From Limiplasma sp958448555 (GTDB lineage: Bacteria; Bacillota; Clostridia; Christensenellales; Aristaeellaceae), in NCBI GenBank assembly GCA_958448555.1, contig CAUDEL010000011.1, positions 1-58,701 on the forward strand: a DNA stretch of 58,701 bases, given 5' to 3'. The position numbers and the translations under genes were made by a program. Below, in pieces: positions 33,639 through 41,444 of the stretch; within the stretch, counting starts at the first letter, position 1, and each line of letters starts with the position of its first letter. A model generated the notes under the pieces. It was not told the origin of the DNA. It was given only the letters and a program-made list of their open reading frames with translations, and made no database searches.

Positions 33639-34136
33639 ATGAAGCGGGTGATCGCGCTTTCCGATTCCCACGGGGACAAGGCGGGCCTGCGTGCCGCGGT
33701 GGAGCAGGCCCTGCGCGTGGGCCCCGTCCATGCGGCGGCCTTTCTGGGCGATGGGCTGTCGGATTTCGCCGCCGTGCAGCCGATTTTGACGGAGGCGGGT
33801 GCGCTGTGCCACGCGGTGCGCGGCAACAACGACTGGAGCAGCCGCGAGGAGCGCGCCGTATGCTTTGTGGTCAACGGCGTGCGCTTCTATGCCTGCCACG
33901 GCCATGAGTGGCACGTCAAGTACGGGCTGGACCGCCTGTGGTACGCCGCGATGGAATGTCAGGCGCAGGTGGCGCTCTACGGCCATACGCACCATCCCCA
34001 GATCGACTTGGAGCGCGGCATGTACCTCATCAACCCCGGCGCGGTGTGCGACCGCTTCGGCGGCGGCGTGGCCTATGCCGACATTCGCGTGGCCGACAAC
34101 GGCGGCGTGCGCGTGAGCCTTTGCAAATGGGAATAA
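33639..34136 (+). CDS. YfcE/MJ0936-type metallophosphodiesterase
   Basis: The 165-residue protein is a small calcineurin-like phosphoesterase with the metal-binding series SDSHGD (N-terminus), LGDG, RGNND, CHGHEW and YGHTHHP near residue 110. It also has the INPGAVCDRF end motif. It hydrolyses phosphodiesters in vitro in related proteins; the physiological substrate is unknown. It follows rph-rdgB directly; a GTG at 33633 overlaps the upstream stop and is the alternative start. Confidence 0.9.
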   Translation: MKRVIALSDSHGDKAGLRAAVEQALRVGPVHAAAFLGDGLSDFAAVQPILTEAGALCHAVRGNNDWSSREERAVCFVVNGVRFYACHGHEWHVKYGLDRLWYAAMECQAQVALYGHTHHPQIDLERGMYLINPGAVCDRFGGGVAYADIRVADNGGVRVSLCKWE

Positions 34137-34163
34137 GCCCCCACGGCGCCGCCGGGGGGCTTT
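34136..34163 (+). terminator. Terminator after the phosphodiesterase gene
   Basis: A GC-rich stem (AGCCCCC with GGGGGCT, plus an inner GGC/GCC) begins at the stop codon and is followed by TTTCG. The T-tract is short. Confidence 0.65.
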
Positions 34164-34194
34164 CGCCTGCGCTGAAAAAACTTTTTCAACCCTA

Positions 34195-34223
34195 TTGACA
34201 GGCGACCGTGTTCGTGCTATCCT
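34195..34223 (+). promoter_or_regulatory. Promoter of the Fe-S assembly operon
   Basis: A perfect TTGACA (34195-34200) and TATCCT (34218-34223) are 17 bases apart, directly upstream of the palindromic operator. Confidence 0.85.
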
Positions 34224-34228
34224 TCCAG

Positions 34229-34260
34229 TCGGAAATCCGATTAAAAAAGTCGGGATTCCG
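34229..34260 (+). promoter_or_regulatory. IscR/Rrf2-type operator
   Basis: The palindromic core CCGATTAAAAAAGTCGG (34237-34253) differs at two of 17 positions from the type 1 IscR half-site arrangement CCGACT-AAAAT-AGTCGG. It is flanked by further inverted bases (GGAAAT and ATTCC). It overlaps the expected transcription start, so binding of the encoded Rrf2 protein should repress the operon. Confidence 0.75.
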
Positions 34261-34274
34261 AAAGGAGCGCGGTA

Positions 34275-34703
34275 ATGAAGCTATCCACCCGGGGCAAATA
34301 CGGCCTGTACGCCATGTACTACCTGGCAGCCCACGCGGGCGAGGGGCCGCTCCCGCTACAGAGCATTTCCACCATGGGCGGCGTGCCCAAGCAATATTTG
34401 GAGCAGCTTTTGGGCAACCTTCGCCGTGCGGGGCTGGTGAGCACCGTGCGCGGGGCGCAGGGAGGCTACCAGATCGCCGCCGCGCCGGAAAATGTGACGC
34501 TGCGCGATATCATCGACGCGGTGGAGGGCCCCATCGAGCTCAGCGAGTGCGCCTCGGCCGACAACGCCTGCCACAGATCCGGCACCTGCCCGGTGCGGTG
34601 GGTGTGGCAGCGGGTAACCGACAGCATCAATACGGAGCTGGAGAAAATCAAGCTCAGCGATATGCTTACTCAGCCATGCGAAAGCGAGGAAGAACAGCCA
34701 TGA
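34275..34703 (+). CDS. iscR: Rrf2-family Fe-S regulator (IscR-like)
   Basis: The 142-residue regulator begins with the Rrf2 winged helix (MKLSTRGKYGLYAMYYLA, PKQYLEQLLGNLRRAGLV, RGAQGGYQIA). It has three cysteines, C92, C99 and C105, spaced nearly as in IscR, where they bind a [2Fe-2S] cluster. It heads the nifS-nifU operon and overlaps nifS by four bases. With the operator upstream, autoregulation in response to Fe-S status is likely. A CymR-type role in cysteine control is the main alternative, but CymR lacks this Cys set. Confidence 0.88.
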   Translation: MKLSTRGKYGLYAMYYLAAHAGEGPLPLQSISTMGGVPKQYLEQLLGNLRRAGLVSTVRGAQGGYQIAAAPENVTLRDIIDAVEGPIELSECASADNACHRSGTCPVRWVWQRVTDSINTELEKIKLSDMLTQPCESEEEQP

Positions 34704-35881
34704 CCGATCACATCATCTATATGGACAACGCGGCCACCACCGCCACACGGCCCGAGGTTCTTGAAGCCATGCTTCCCTACTTCACCCGGCACTACGGCAA
34801 CCCCAGCTCCATCCACAGCGTGGGCCGCGACGCGCGGCGCGCGGTGGAGAAGGCCCGCCAGCAGGTGGCGGCGGCGCTGGGCGCGCAGCCGCGGGAGATC
34901 TATTTCACCGCCGGCGGCAGCGAGAGCGACAACTGGGCCATCCGCTGCGCCTCCAGGGCGCTGGCCGCCAAGGGAAAGCACATCATCACCAGCCAGATTG
35001 AGCACCACGCGGTGCTTCACACCTGCCAGTACATGGAGAAGCAGGGCTATGAGGTCACCTATCTGCCGGTGGACGAAAACGGGCTGGTGCGCGTGGAGGA
35101 TGTGAAAAAGGCCATCCGGCCGGACACGGTGCTCATCACCATCATGGCCGCCAACAACGAGATCGGCACCATCGAGCCCATCCGCGAGATCGGCAAGGTC
35201 GCCCATGAGGCGGGCGTTTTGTTCCACACCGACGCGGTGCAGGCCGTGGGCGCCGTGCCCATCGACGTCAACGACTGGAACGTGGACATGCTCAGCCTCT
35301 CCGGCCACAAGTTCCACGCGCCCAAGGGCATCGGCGCGCTCTACATCCGCAAGGGCGTGAAGATTTCCAACCTGATCTTCGGCGGCGCGCAGGAGCGCGG
35401 CCTGCGCGCGGGCACGGAGAACCTGCCCGGCATCGTGGGCCTGGGGGCGGCCATCGAGCTGGCGGTTTCCGAGCTGCCCGAGTACACCCGCCGCCTCACC
35501 GCGCTGCGCGACCGGCTGATCGACGGCATTTTGCAAAGCATCCCCGACGTGCGCCTCAACGGCCACCGCACGCAGCGCCTGCCCGGCAACGTCAACGTCT
35601 CCGTGCGCTACGTCGAGGGCGAGGCCCTGCTCATGCGCCTGGACCTGGCGGGCGTGGAGGCCTCCAGCGGCTCGGCCTGCACCAGCGGCAGCCTTGATCC
35701 CTCGCACGTGCTGCTGGCCATCGGCTTGCCGCACGAGATCGCCCACGGAAGCCTGCGCCTCTCCCTGGGCAGCGACACCACCGAGGCCGATGTCGATTAC
35801 GTGCTTCAAACCCTTCCCGGCATCGTCAGGGACCTGCGCGAGATGAGCGCCCTGTCCGCCGAAAACAGCTTCCAGCCCTGA
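34700..35881 (+). CDS. nifS: Cysteine desulfurase (NifS/IscS type)
   Basis: This PLP enzyme takes sulfur from cysteine for cluster assembly. The 393-residue protein shows YMDNAATTATRPEV, the PLP-contacting segments QIEHHAVLHTC and TDAVQAVGAVPIDV, the PLP lysine in LSLSGHKFHAPKG, and the active-site Cys in SSGSACTSGSLDPSHVL. The long loop around that Cys is typical of group I. The ATG at 34700 overlaps the regulator stop; longer readings lie in the regulator gene. Confidence 0.96.
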   Translation: MTDHIIYMDNAATTATRPEVLEAMLPYFTRHYGNPSSIHSVGRDARRAVEKARQQVAAALGAQPREIYFTAGGSESDNWAIRCASRALAAKGKHIITSQIEHHAVLHTCQYMEKQGYEVTYLPVDENGLVRVEDVKKAIRPDTVLITIMAANNEIGTIEPIREIGKVAHEAGVLFHTDAVQAVGAVPIDVNDWNVDMLSLSGHKFHAPKGIGALYIRKGVKISNLIFGGAQERGLRAGTENLPGIVGLGAAIELAVSELPEYTRRLTALRDRLIDGILQSIPDVRLNGHRTQRLPGNVNVSVRYVEGEALLMRLDLAGVEASSGSACTSGSLDPSHVLLAIGLPHEIAHGSLRLSLGSDTTEADVDYVLQTLPGIVRDLREMSALSAENSFQP

Positions 35882-35921
35882 GGGGCCGACCTACCGCAAT
35901 CGTCAAGGAGGAAACAGCCGT

Positions 35922-36296
35922 ATGTACAGCGAAAAAGTGATGGAGCATTTCGAGCATCCCCGCAACGTGGGCGAAATTCCCGACGCTTCCGGCACCGGCA
36001 CCGTGGGCAACGCCAAGTGCGGCGACATCATGAAGATGGACATCAAGGTGGAGAACGACATCATCACCGACGTCAAGTTCAAGACCTTCGGCTGCTGCGC
36101 GGCCATCGCCACCAGCAGCATGGCCACCGAGATGGTCAAGGGCAAGAGCATCGACGAGGCGCTTCAGCTCACTAACAAGGCCGTGGCCGAGGCCCTCGAC
36201 GGGCTGCCCCCGGTCAAGATGCACTGTTCGCTTCTGGCGGAGCAGGCCATCCACGCCGCGGTGGAGGATTATCAGAAAAAGCACCCCAGGGAATAA
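35922..36296 (+). CDS. nifU: Fe-S cluster scaffold (IscU/NifU N-terminal type)
   Basis: The 124-residue scaffold has the three cluster-binding cysteines in context: VGNAKCGDIMKM, FKTFGCCAAIATSS (with an additional adjacent Cys) and VKMHCSLLAEQAI. The protein receives sulfur from NifS and assembles [2Fe-2S]. The LPPVKMHCS form matches the IscU subgroup that partners with nifS in Clostridia. AAGGAGGAAA precedes the ATG. Confidence 0.96.
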   Translation: MYSEKVMEHFEHPRNVGEIPDASGTGTVGNAKCGDIMKMDIKVENDIITDVKFKTFGCCAAIATSSMATEMVKGKSIDEALQLTNKAVAEALDGLPPVKMHCSLLAEQAIHAAVEDYQKKHPRE

Positions 36297-36309
36297 GGGG
36301 GGACGGCCT

Positions 36310-38082
36310 GTGCCGGAGATCCATGGCAATACCGAGGGAATCCGAAAAAGCGCGCTGGAGGAGCTGACCGCGCTTTATGACGTGCAGCTCGAGCCCGGCG
36401 TATTCATGCCGCAGGACTTGCTTCAAAGTCTCTGCGGCTATTCTGCGTCCATGAACCGCGAGCTTGCGGTGTACATCACCCGCTACGGGGAGATCGCGGA
36501 CATTTTTATCGGCCGGGCGGACAGCATCGACCTGCCGGACCTGCGCCTGCGCCGCGGCGAGCGGCGGCTGAGCATGGTGCGCTGCGTGCACACGCACCCC
36601 CGCGCCACGGGCGAACTGAGCGACGTGGATGTGAGCGCGCTGCTGAGCATGCGCTTTGACGCCATGTGCGCCGTGGGCGTGAGTGAGGACGGCAGGCCCA
36701 CCAGCGTGCAGTGCGCCTTTCTGGACGCGGAGCGCGAGGGCGAGGTGCGCCGCACGGAGCTCATCAGCGCCCGACGCCTGCCGCAGGAGGCGTGGCTTTC
36801 CGAAATCGAGCGCACGGACGCGGCCTACCGCGCCGCCGCCCCCGCCACGCAGACGGGCCGCGAGCGCGCCGTGCTGGTGGGCATTGAGAGCGAAACGTCG
36901 CTGGACGAATTGGAGGAGCTGGCCAGGACGGCGGGCGCCGAAACGGTGCTACGCGTTTTGCAAAAGCGCCCCAGGCCCGACGCGGTTTTCTGCGTGGGAC
37001 GGGGCAAGGCGGAGGAGTTGAGCCTGCGCTGCCAGGCCGTGCAGGCCGATCTGGTCATCTTCGACGAGGAGCTCTCGGGGGTGATGCAAAAAAACCTCGA
37101 GGAGATTCTCAGGCTCAAGGTCATCGACCGAACGGCGCTGATTCTGGACATCTTCGCCTCCCGCGCCAGCACGCGCGAGGGCAAGTTGCAGGTGGAGATG
37201 GCCCAGCTCAAGTACCGCAGCCAGCGCCTGCTGGGGCAGGGACTGGTTTTGAGCCGCTTGGCGGGCGGCATCGGCACGCGCGGCCCGGGCGAGAGCAAGC
37301 TGGAAGTCAACCGCCGCCGCATCCGCGAACGCCTGACCGACCTGGAGCGCGAGCTGGAGCAGATCGAGCGCCAGCGCGGATTGCGCCGCCAGAGCCGCGA
37401 GAGGAGCGGCATCCCCATCATCGCGCTGGTGGGCTACACCAACGCGGGCAAATCCACGCTCTTCAACCGCCTCACCGGCGCGGGCGTGTACGTGGAAAAT
37501 CAGCTGTTCGCCACCCTGGACAGCGTCAGCCGTCCCATCGAGCTTCCCCATGGCGCAAAGGCGCTGCTCGTGGACACGGTGGGCTTTATCCGAAAGCTCC
37601 CCCACGAGCTGGTCAAGGCCTTCCGGGCGACGCTTGAGGAGGCGAGGCTGGCCGATGTGCTGGTGCTGGTCTCCGACGGCGCCGATCCCCAGATGGACGA
37701 CCGCCGCCGCACGGTGGAGGAGGTCCTCGACAGCCTCGGCGCGACGGAGGCCCCCCGCATCGAGGCCATCAACAAATCCGACCTGCTCCCCTCGCAGGCC
37801 GGCCGCCTGCCGGGCGCATCCTATCTCAGCGCCGCCACGGGCGAGGGGGTGGAGGAGCTTTTGCTGCGCGTGGAAAAGGAGCTGGACGCCGGGACGCAGG
37901 AGGTCCGATTGCTCATTCCCTTCAGCCGCTACGGCCTGTTGAGCCGTCTGCACGGCATGGGAACGGTGCTGGAGCAGCGCCATGTGGCCCAGGGCGTGGA
38001 GGCGCTGGTGCGGCTGGATGCGCAAAATGTAAAATTTGTCTGCCGGGAAGGGGCACAGGTGCTCGGCGGCGAAAAGATGTAG
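36310..38082 (+). CDS. hflX: Long-form GTPase HflX with a JAMM-like N-terminal domain
   Basis: The 590-residue protein ends with the classic HflX GTPase at about 200-590. That part has the HflX domain FDEELSGVMQKNLEEIL and GGIGTRGPGESKLE, then G1 GYTNAGKST, G3 DTVGFI and G4 NKSD. HflX splits stalled ribosomes. The N-terminal 190 residues are an extra domain present in some Firmicutes. It contains H94-T-H96-P, S104 and D107, fitting the JAMM metalloprotease pattern H-x-H-x7-S-x2-D, with Glu51 in SMNRELAVYI as a possible fourth residue. I see this pattern directly; enzymatic activity is inference. The start is GTG after AAGGGGGGA. Confidence 0.93.
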   Translation: MPEIHGNTEGIRKSALEELTALYDVQLEPGVFMPQDLLQSLCGYSASMNRELAVYITRYGEIADIFIGRADSIDLPDLRLRRGERRLSMVRCVHTHPRATGELSDVDVSALLSMRFDAMCAVGVSEDGRPTSVQCAFLDAEREGEVRRTELISARRLPQEAWLSEIERTDAAYRAAAPATQTGRERAVLVGIESETSLDELEELARTAGAETVLRVLQKRPRPDAVFCVGRGKAEELSLRCQAVQADLVIFDEELSGVMQKNLEEILRLKVIDRTALILDIFASRASTREGKLQVEMAQLKYRSQRLLGQGLVLSRLAGGIGTRGPGESKLEVNRRRIRERLTDLERELEQIERQRGLRRQSRERSGIPIIALVGYTNAGKSTLFNRLTGAGVYVENQLFATLDSVSRPIELPHGAKALLVDTVGFIRKLPHELVKAFRATLEEARLADVLVLVSDGADPQMDDRRRTVEEVLDSLGATEAPRIEAINKSDLLPSQAGRLPGASYLSAATGEGVEELLLRVEKELDAGTQEVRLLIPFSRYGLLSRLHGMGTVLEQRHVAQGVEALVRLDAQNVKFVCREGAQVLGGEKM

Positions 38083-38111
38083 TTGCTAAAATGTTACGGA
38101 AATGATACAAT
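38083..38111 (+). promoter_or_regulatory. Promoter of the first M15 peptidase gene
   Basis: TTGCTA (38083-38088) and TACAAT (38106-38111) are 17 bases apart, with TGA before the -10. It overlaps the end of hflX. Confidence 0.65.
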
Positions 38112-38135
38112 GAAGTGAAAGGGTGTGATGAGGCT

Positions 38136-38813
38136 TTGCTTTTGGGAAAGGTGCTGTCCGTCGTGGCCGCTTCGGCCGCGCTGCTTGAGGGCAGTATGAA
38201 AGCGGCTCTCCCGGACAAGAATATGGAGGGAGAGATATTTCTCATCAACCGCCAGCACTCGGTGAGCGAGTATTTTGTTCCCGAGACGCTGCGCAAGGTG
38301 GAAGCCACCGGAATGTCCCAGTCCATGCGTGAGGACGCTGCCGCGGCCCTTGAGGAGATGTTCGCCGCGGCCAAGGAGGAAGGGATCAACCTCTCCACCG
38401 TTTCCGGCTACCGCAGCTACTCCAAGCAGGCCACCATCTACGCCCGCAAGAAGGCTTCGCAGGGAGAGGAGGCGGCGGACCGCGTTTCCGCGCGCCCCGG
38501 CACCAGCGAGCACCAGCTCGGCCTGGCGATGGACATCGCCAAGAAGGGCAGTTCGCAGCTCAACAGCGCCTTTGCCGAAACCAAGGAGGGTCAGTGGGTT
38601 GCCGCAAACGCCCACCGCTTCGGCTTTATCGTGCGCTATCCCAAGGAGTATGAGGATGTGACGGGCTATATGTACGAGCCCTGGCACGTGCGCTATGTGG
38701 GCAGGGAGCAGGCGCAGGCCATCTTTGAATCCGGCGTTCCCATGGAAACCTACATGACCGGCTACAAGCTGGGCGTGTATGATTTTTTGCTCCATCAAGC
38801 TACGAATGAATGA
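38136..38813 (+). CDS. M15-family D-Ala-D-Ala carboxypeptidase (VanY-like)
   Basis: The roughly 225-residue protein has the zinc-peptidase motifs of DacY/VanY: SGYRSY, SEHQLGLAMD (His and Asp ligands) and EPWHVRYVG (catalytic Glu/His region). It should trim the terminal D-Ala from peptidoglycan precursors. The start is uncertain. A GTG at 38115 would begin before the expected transcription start at about 38118, while TTG codons at 38136 and 38142 follow the purine stretch GATGAGG. The N-terminus (LGKVLSVVAASAALL) looks like a weak signal or anchor. The gene is followed after nine bases by a second M15 gene. Confidence 0.87.
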   Translation: MLLGKVLSVVAASAALLEGSMKAALPDKNMEGEIFLINRQHSVSEYFVPETLRKVEATGMSQSMREDAAAALEEMFAAAKEEGINLSTVSGYRSYSKQATIYARKKASQGEEAADRVSARPGTSEHQLGLAMDIAKKGSSQLNSAFAETKEGQWVAANAHRFGFIVRYPKEYEDVTGYMYEPWHVRYVGREQAQAIFESGVPMETYMTGYKLGVYDFLLHQATNE

Positions 38814-38822
38814 GGTGCTCGC

Positions 38823-39719
38823 ATGAACAAGCTGGTGTGCGGTATTCTGACGGTGATCCTCTGCCTGTCCGCCTTCGGAGCGCTCGCTCAGGAGTCCGAC
38901 CTGCCCGAGGTGCGCTGGACCTTCCCCGTGTCCCTGACGGAGATCCAGTCCAAATACGCGGTGCTGGTCAACGCCGACAACATGCTCGACAAGGACTTCG
39001 AGCCCGATCCGCTGGTGAAGGTGACGGGCGTCAAGCGCGCGACGTCCGCGGCTGTCTACCTGGAGGAGACGGCGGCCAAGGCCCTTGAGGAGATGTTCAC
39101 CGCCGCGTCGCATGTGACGGAATACGTCTATGTCAACGAGGCGGGCAAGGAAAAGACTGCGACGTATGACGAGGATACGGGCATGGTGCTCTATCTCAAG
39201 AGCGGCTACCGCAGCTACGGCACGCAGTCCACCACCTACGCCAATTACCTGGCGCGCAACAACAACGTCGATGACGGTTATGTCGCCAAGCCGGGTTCCA
39301 GCGAGCACCAGACGGGCATCTGCGCCGACATCCTCAACGGCGACTATGCGGGCCGTCCCACCATGACGCAGGACTTCAAGTGGACCCCCGAGGCCCAGTG
39401 GATGAAGGAAAACTGCGCCGATTACGGCTTTATCCTGCGCTTCCTGGAGGAATCGGAGGCGGAGACCGGCATCAAGTTCGAGCCCTGGCACTTCCGCTAT
39501 GTGGGCAAGGAAATCGCTTCCTATATCATGTCCAGGGGCATCACCCTGGAGGCCTTCACCCAGGAGGCCCAGGCGGCGATCGCGGAGTTTGAAAGCCTCG
39601 GCGGAGACGTCGAGGAGCAGCTCGCCTACGAGTTTTCCCGCCTCAACGCGCCGCCGGAGAGCTATGTGCTCGACGAGCTGGGCGAGGACGGGGACGCCGA
39701 GGTTTCCCTCATTTTCTAA
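38823..39719 (+). CDS. Secreted M15-family D-Ala-D-Ala carboxypeptidase
   Basis: The 298-residue product has a clear signal peptide (basic MNKLVCG, hydrophobic ILTVILCLSAFGAL, AxA-type site ALA before QES). Its zinc motif is SEHQTGICAD and its catalytic motif is EPWHFRYVG, both with the needed His, Asp and Glu/His. The usual SGYRSY core is also present. An acidic C-terminal tail of about 50 residues follows. It is a paralogue of its upstream neighbour but longer, with an insert around KEKTATYDEDTG. Co-transcription with the first M15 gene is likely. Confidence 0.92.
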   Translation: MNKLVCGILTVILCLSAFGALAQESDLPEVRWTFPVSLTEIQSKYAVLVNADNMLDKDFEPDPLVKVTGVKRATSAAVYLEETAAKALEEMFTAASHVTEYVYVNEAGKEKTATYDEDTGMVLYLKSGYRSYGTQSTTYANYLARNNNVDDGYVAKPGSSEHQTGICADILNGDYAGRPTMTQDFKWTPEAQWMKENCADYGFILRFLEESEAETGIKFEPWHFRYVGKEIASYIMSRGITLEAFTQEAQAAIAEFESLGGDVEEQLAYEFSRLNAPPESYVLDELGEDGDAEVSLIF

Positions 39720-39729
39720 GGAAGAGCGC

Positions 39730-39758
39730 TTTACTTTTTTCGCGCGACAGGGTACAAT
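39730..39758 (+). promoter_or_regulatory. Promoter of parA-parB
   Basis: TTTACT (39730-39735) and TACAAT (39753-39758) are 17 bases apart, about 40 bases before the parA start. Confidence 0.75.
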
Positions 39759-39805
39759 GGTCCCCGGCGCAGTGGCCGTACAAATGGAAGTGAACGAGGG
39801 CTGAT

Positions 39806-40564
39806 ATGGGCAAGACGATCGCCATCACCAATCAGAAGGGCGGCGTGGGCAAGACCACGACCGCGATCAACCTGTCTGCCTGTCTGGCCGACGAGGGCAA
39901 GCGGGTGCTGCTGGTCGACCTGGACCCCCAGGGCAATACCACCAGCGGCATCGGCGCCGGCGCCGGCGCCCATTCGGCCTACGAGGCGCTGATGGGACGA
40001 GCCCCTCTTTCCGCCTGCGTGCAGGGCACGTGCGTCAAGGGCCTGAGCCTGATCCCAGCGGATATCCGCCTGGCGGGCGCGGAGCTTGAGCTGGTGGAGA
40101 TGGACCGCCGCGAGTACCGATTGAAACATCTGCTCAAAACCATCGAGGGCGATTTTGATTTCCTTTTTGTGGATTGCCCGCCTTCGCTGGGCCTTTTGAC
40201 CGTCAACGCCCTCACCGCCGCCCAGCGCGTGCTCATCCCGATCCAGTGCGAATATTATGCGCTGGAAGGCGTCTCCAGCCTGATGAACACCGTCAACCGC
40301 GTCAAGCACAGCTTCAATCCCGGCCTGGACATCGAGGGGGTGCTTCTGACCATGCTGGACGCGCGCACCAACCTGGGCATCCAGGTGGTGGATTCGGTCA
40401 AGAAGCATTTCAAAAGCCGGGTGTTTGCCACGGCGATTCCGCGCAACGTCCGCCTGGGCGAAGCGCCCAGCCATGGCCTTCCCATTCACATGTACGATCC
40501 GCGCAGCCTGGGGGCGGACAGCTACCGCAGGCTCGCACAGGAGTTTTTGCAGCGCAACAGATAG
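39806..40564 (+). CDS. parA: Chromosome partitioning ATPase ParA/Soj
   Basis: The 252-residue deviant Walker ATPase has KGGVGKTTTAINLSA (signature lysine first), the LVDLDPQGN Walker A' and FLFVDCPPSLG. IPRNVRLGEAPSHGLPI is characteristic of chromosomal Soj. It moves on nucleoid DNA with ParB and helps segregate origins and control DnaA. parB follows after 12 bases. The origin-proximal neighbours gidA, gidB and rnpA are not adjacent here, and no parS sequence was spotted in the window. Confidence 0.96.
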   Translation: MGKTIAITNQKGGVGKTTTAINLSACLADEGKRVLLVDLDPQGNTTSGIGAGAGAHSAYEALMGRAPLSACVQGTCVKGLSLIPADIRLAGAELELVEMDRREYRLKHLLKTIEGDFDFLFVDCPPSLGLLTVNALTAAQRVLIPIQCEYYALEGVSSLMNTVNRVKHSFNPGLDIEGVLLTMLDARTNLGIQVVDSVKKHFKSRVFATAIPRNVRLGEAPSHGLPIHMYDPRSLGADSYRRLAQEFLQRNR

Positions 40565-40576
40565 GAGTCGGTGAGG

Positions 40577-41422
40577 ATGAAACGCGGCGGACTCGGCAGG
40601 GGACTGGATGTGCTCCTGCCCCAGAGCGGCGAATTGCTGGAAACGGTGGTGCGCGACATCGCCATCGACGAGATCGACCCCAATACCGCCCAGCCCAGGC
40701 GGGACTTCGACAGGGAATCGCTGGAGCAGCTCGCCGACAGCATCCGCGAGGCGGGCGTGCTCTCCCCGATTTTGGTGGTGGAAAACGGCATGCGCTACCG
40801 CATCGTCGCCGGCGAGCGCCGCTTTCGCGCCTCCCGTATGGCCGGGCTTGAGACGGTGCCTTGCATCGTGCGCAGCCTGACCAACGAGCAGCAGATGGAG
40901 GCGGCGCTGATCGAGAACCTCCAGCGCCAGGACCTCAATCCCATTGAGGAGGCCACCGCCATCCGCAGCCTCATGCAGGAATGTGGCTACACGCAGGAGC
41001 AGGCCGCCCGCAAGCTGGGCAAGAGCCGTCCGGCCATCGCCAACGCGCTCAGGCTTTTGAATCTGCCCAGGGCCGTGACCGATCTGGTGGTCACGGGCGA
41101 GCTGTCCGCGGGCCATGCGCGGGTGCTGGCCGGGCTGGACAGCGAGGCGCGCCAGCTTGAGCTGGCGCATCAGTGCGTGCTGCACGGGCACAGCGTGCGC
41201 AAGCTCGAGGAGCTTGCCAAGGCCCGTCCCGCCGCGCGTCAGGCCGCCCCGAAGCGGGAGGCCGGACCGGAGCTCATCGCGCTGCAAAACGCCATGCGCG
41301 AGGCGCTGGGCCTCAGGACCACGCTCTCGGGCACGGAAACCCGGGGCAAGATCACGCTTTCCTACAACAGCGCAGAGGAGCTGGAGCACCTCTACGAGGT
41401 CATCGGACGTTTGCTGGGATAG
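40577..41422 (+). CDS. parB: Chromosome partitioning protein ParB/Spo0J
   Basis: The 281-residue CTP-dependent clamp binds parS and spreads. The N-terminus RGGLGRGLDVLLP is the ParA-interaction motif. The CTPase region has IVAGERRFRASRMAG and IENLQRQDLNPIEEA, and a helix-turn-helix follows (QEQAARKLGKSRPAIANALR). The C-terminal dimer domain ends in LEHLYEVIGRLLG. The ATG at 40577 is nine bases from AGGAG; a GTG six bases earlier is too close to it. Confidence 0.96.
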   Translation: MKRGGLGRGLDVLLPQSGELLETVVRDIAIDEIDPNTAQPRRDFDRESLEQLADSIREAGVLSPILVVENGMRYRIVAGERRFRASRMAGLETVPCIVRSLTNEQQMEAALIENLQRQDLNPIEEATAIRSLMQECGYTQEQAARKLGKSRPAIANALRLLNLPRAVTDLVVTGELSAGHARVLAGLDSEARQLELAHQCVLHGHSVRKLEELAKARPAARQAAPKREAGPELIALQNAMREALGLRTTLSGTETRGKITLSYNSAEELEHLYEVIGRLLG

Positions 41423-41444
41423 CCCGGAAAGGTGGTATCATCGC

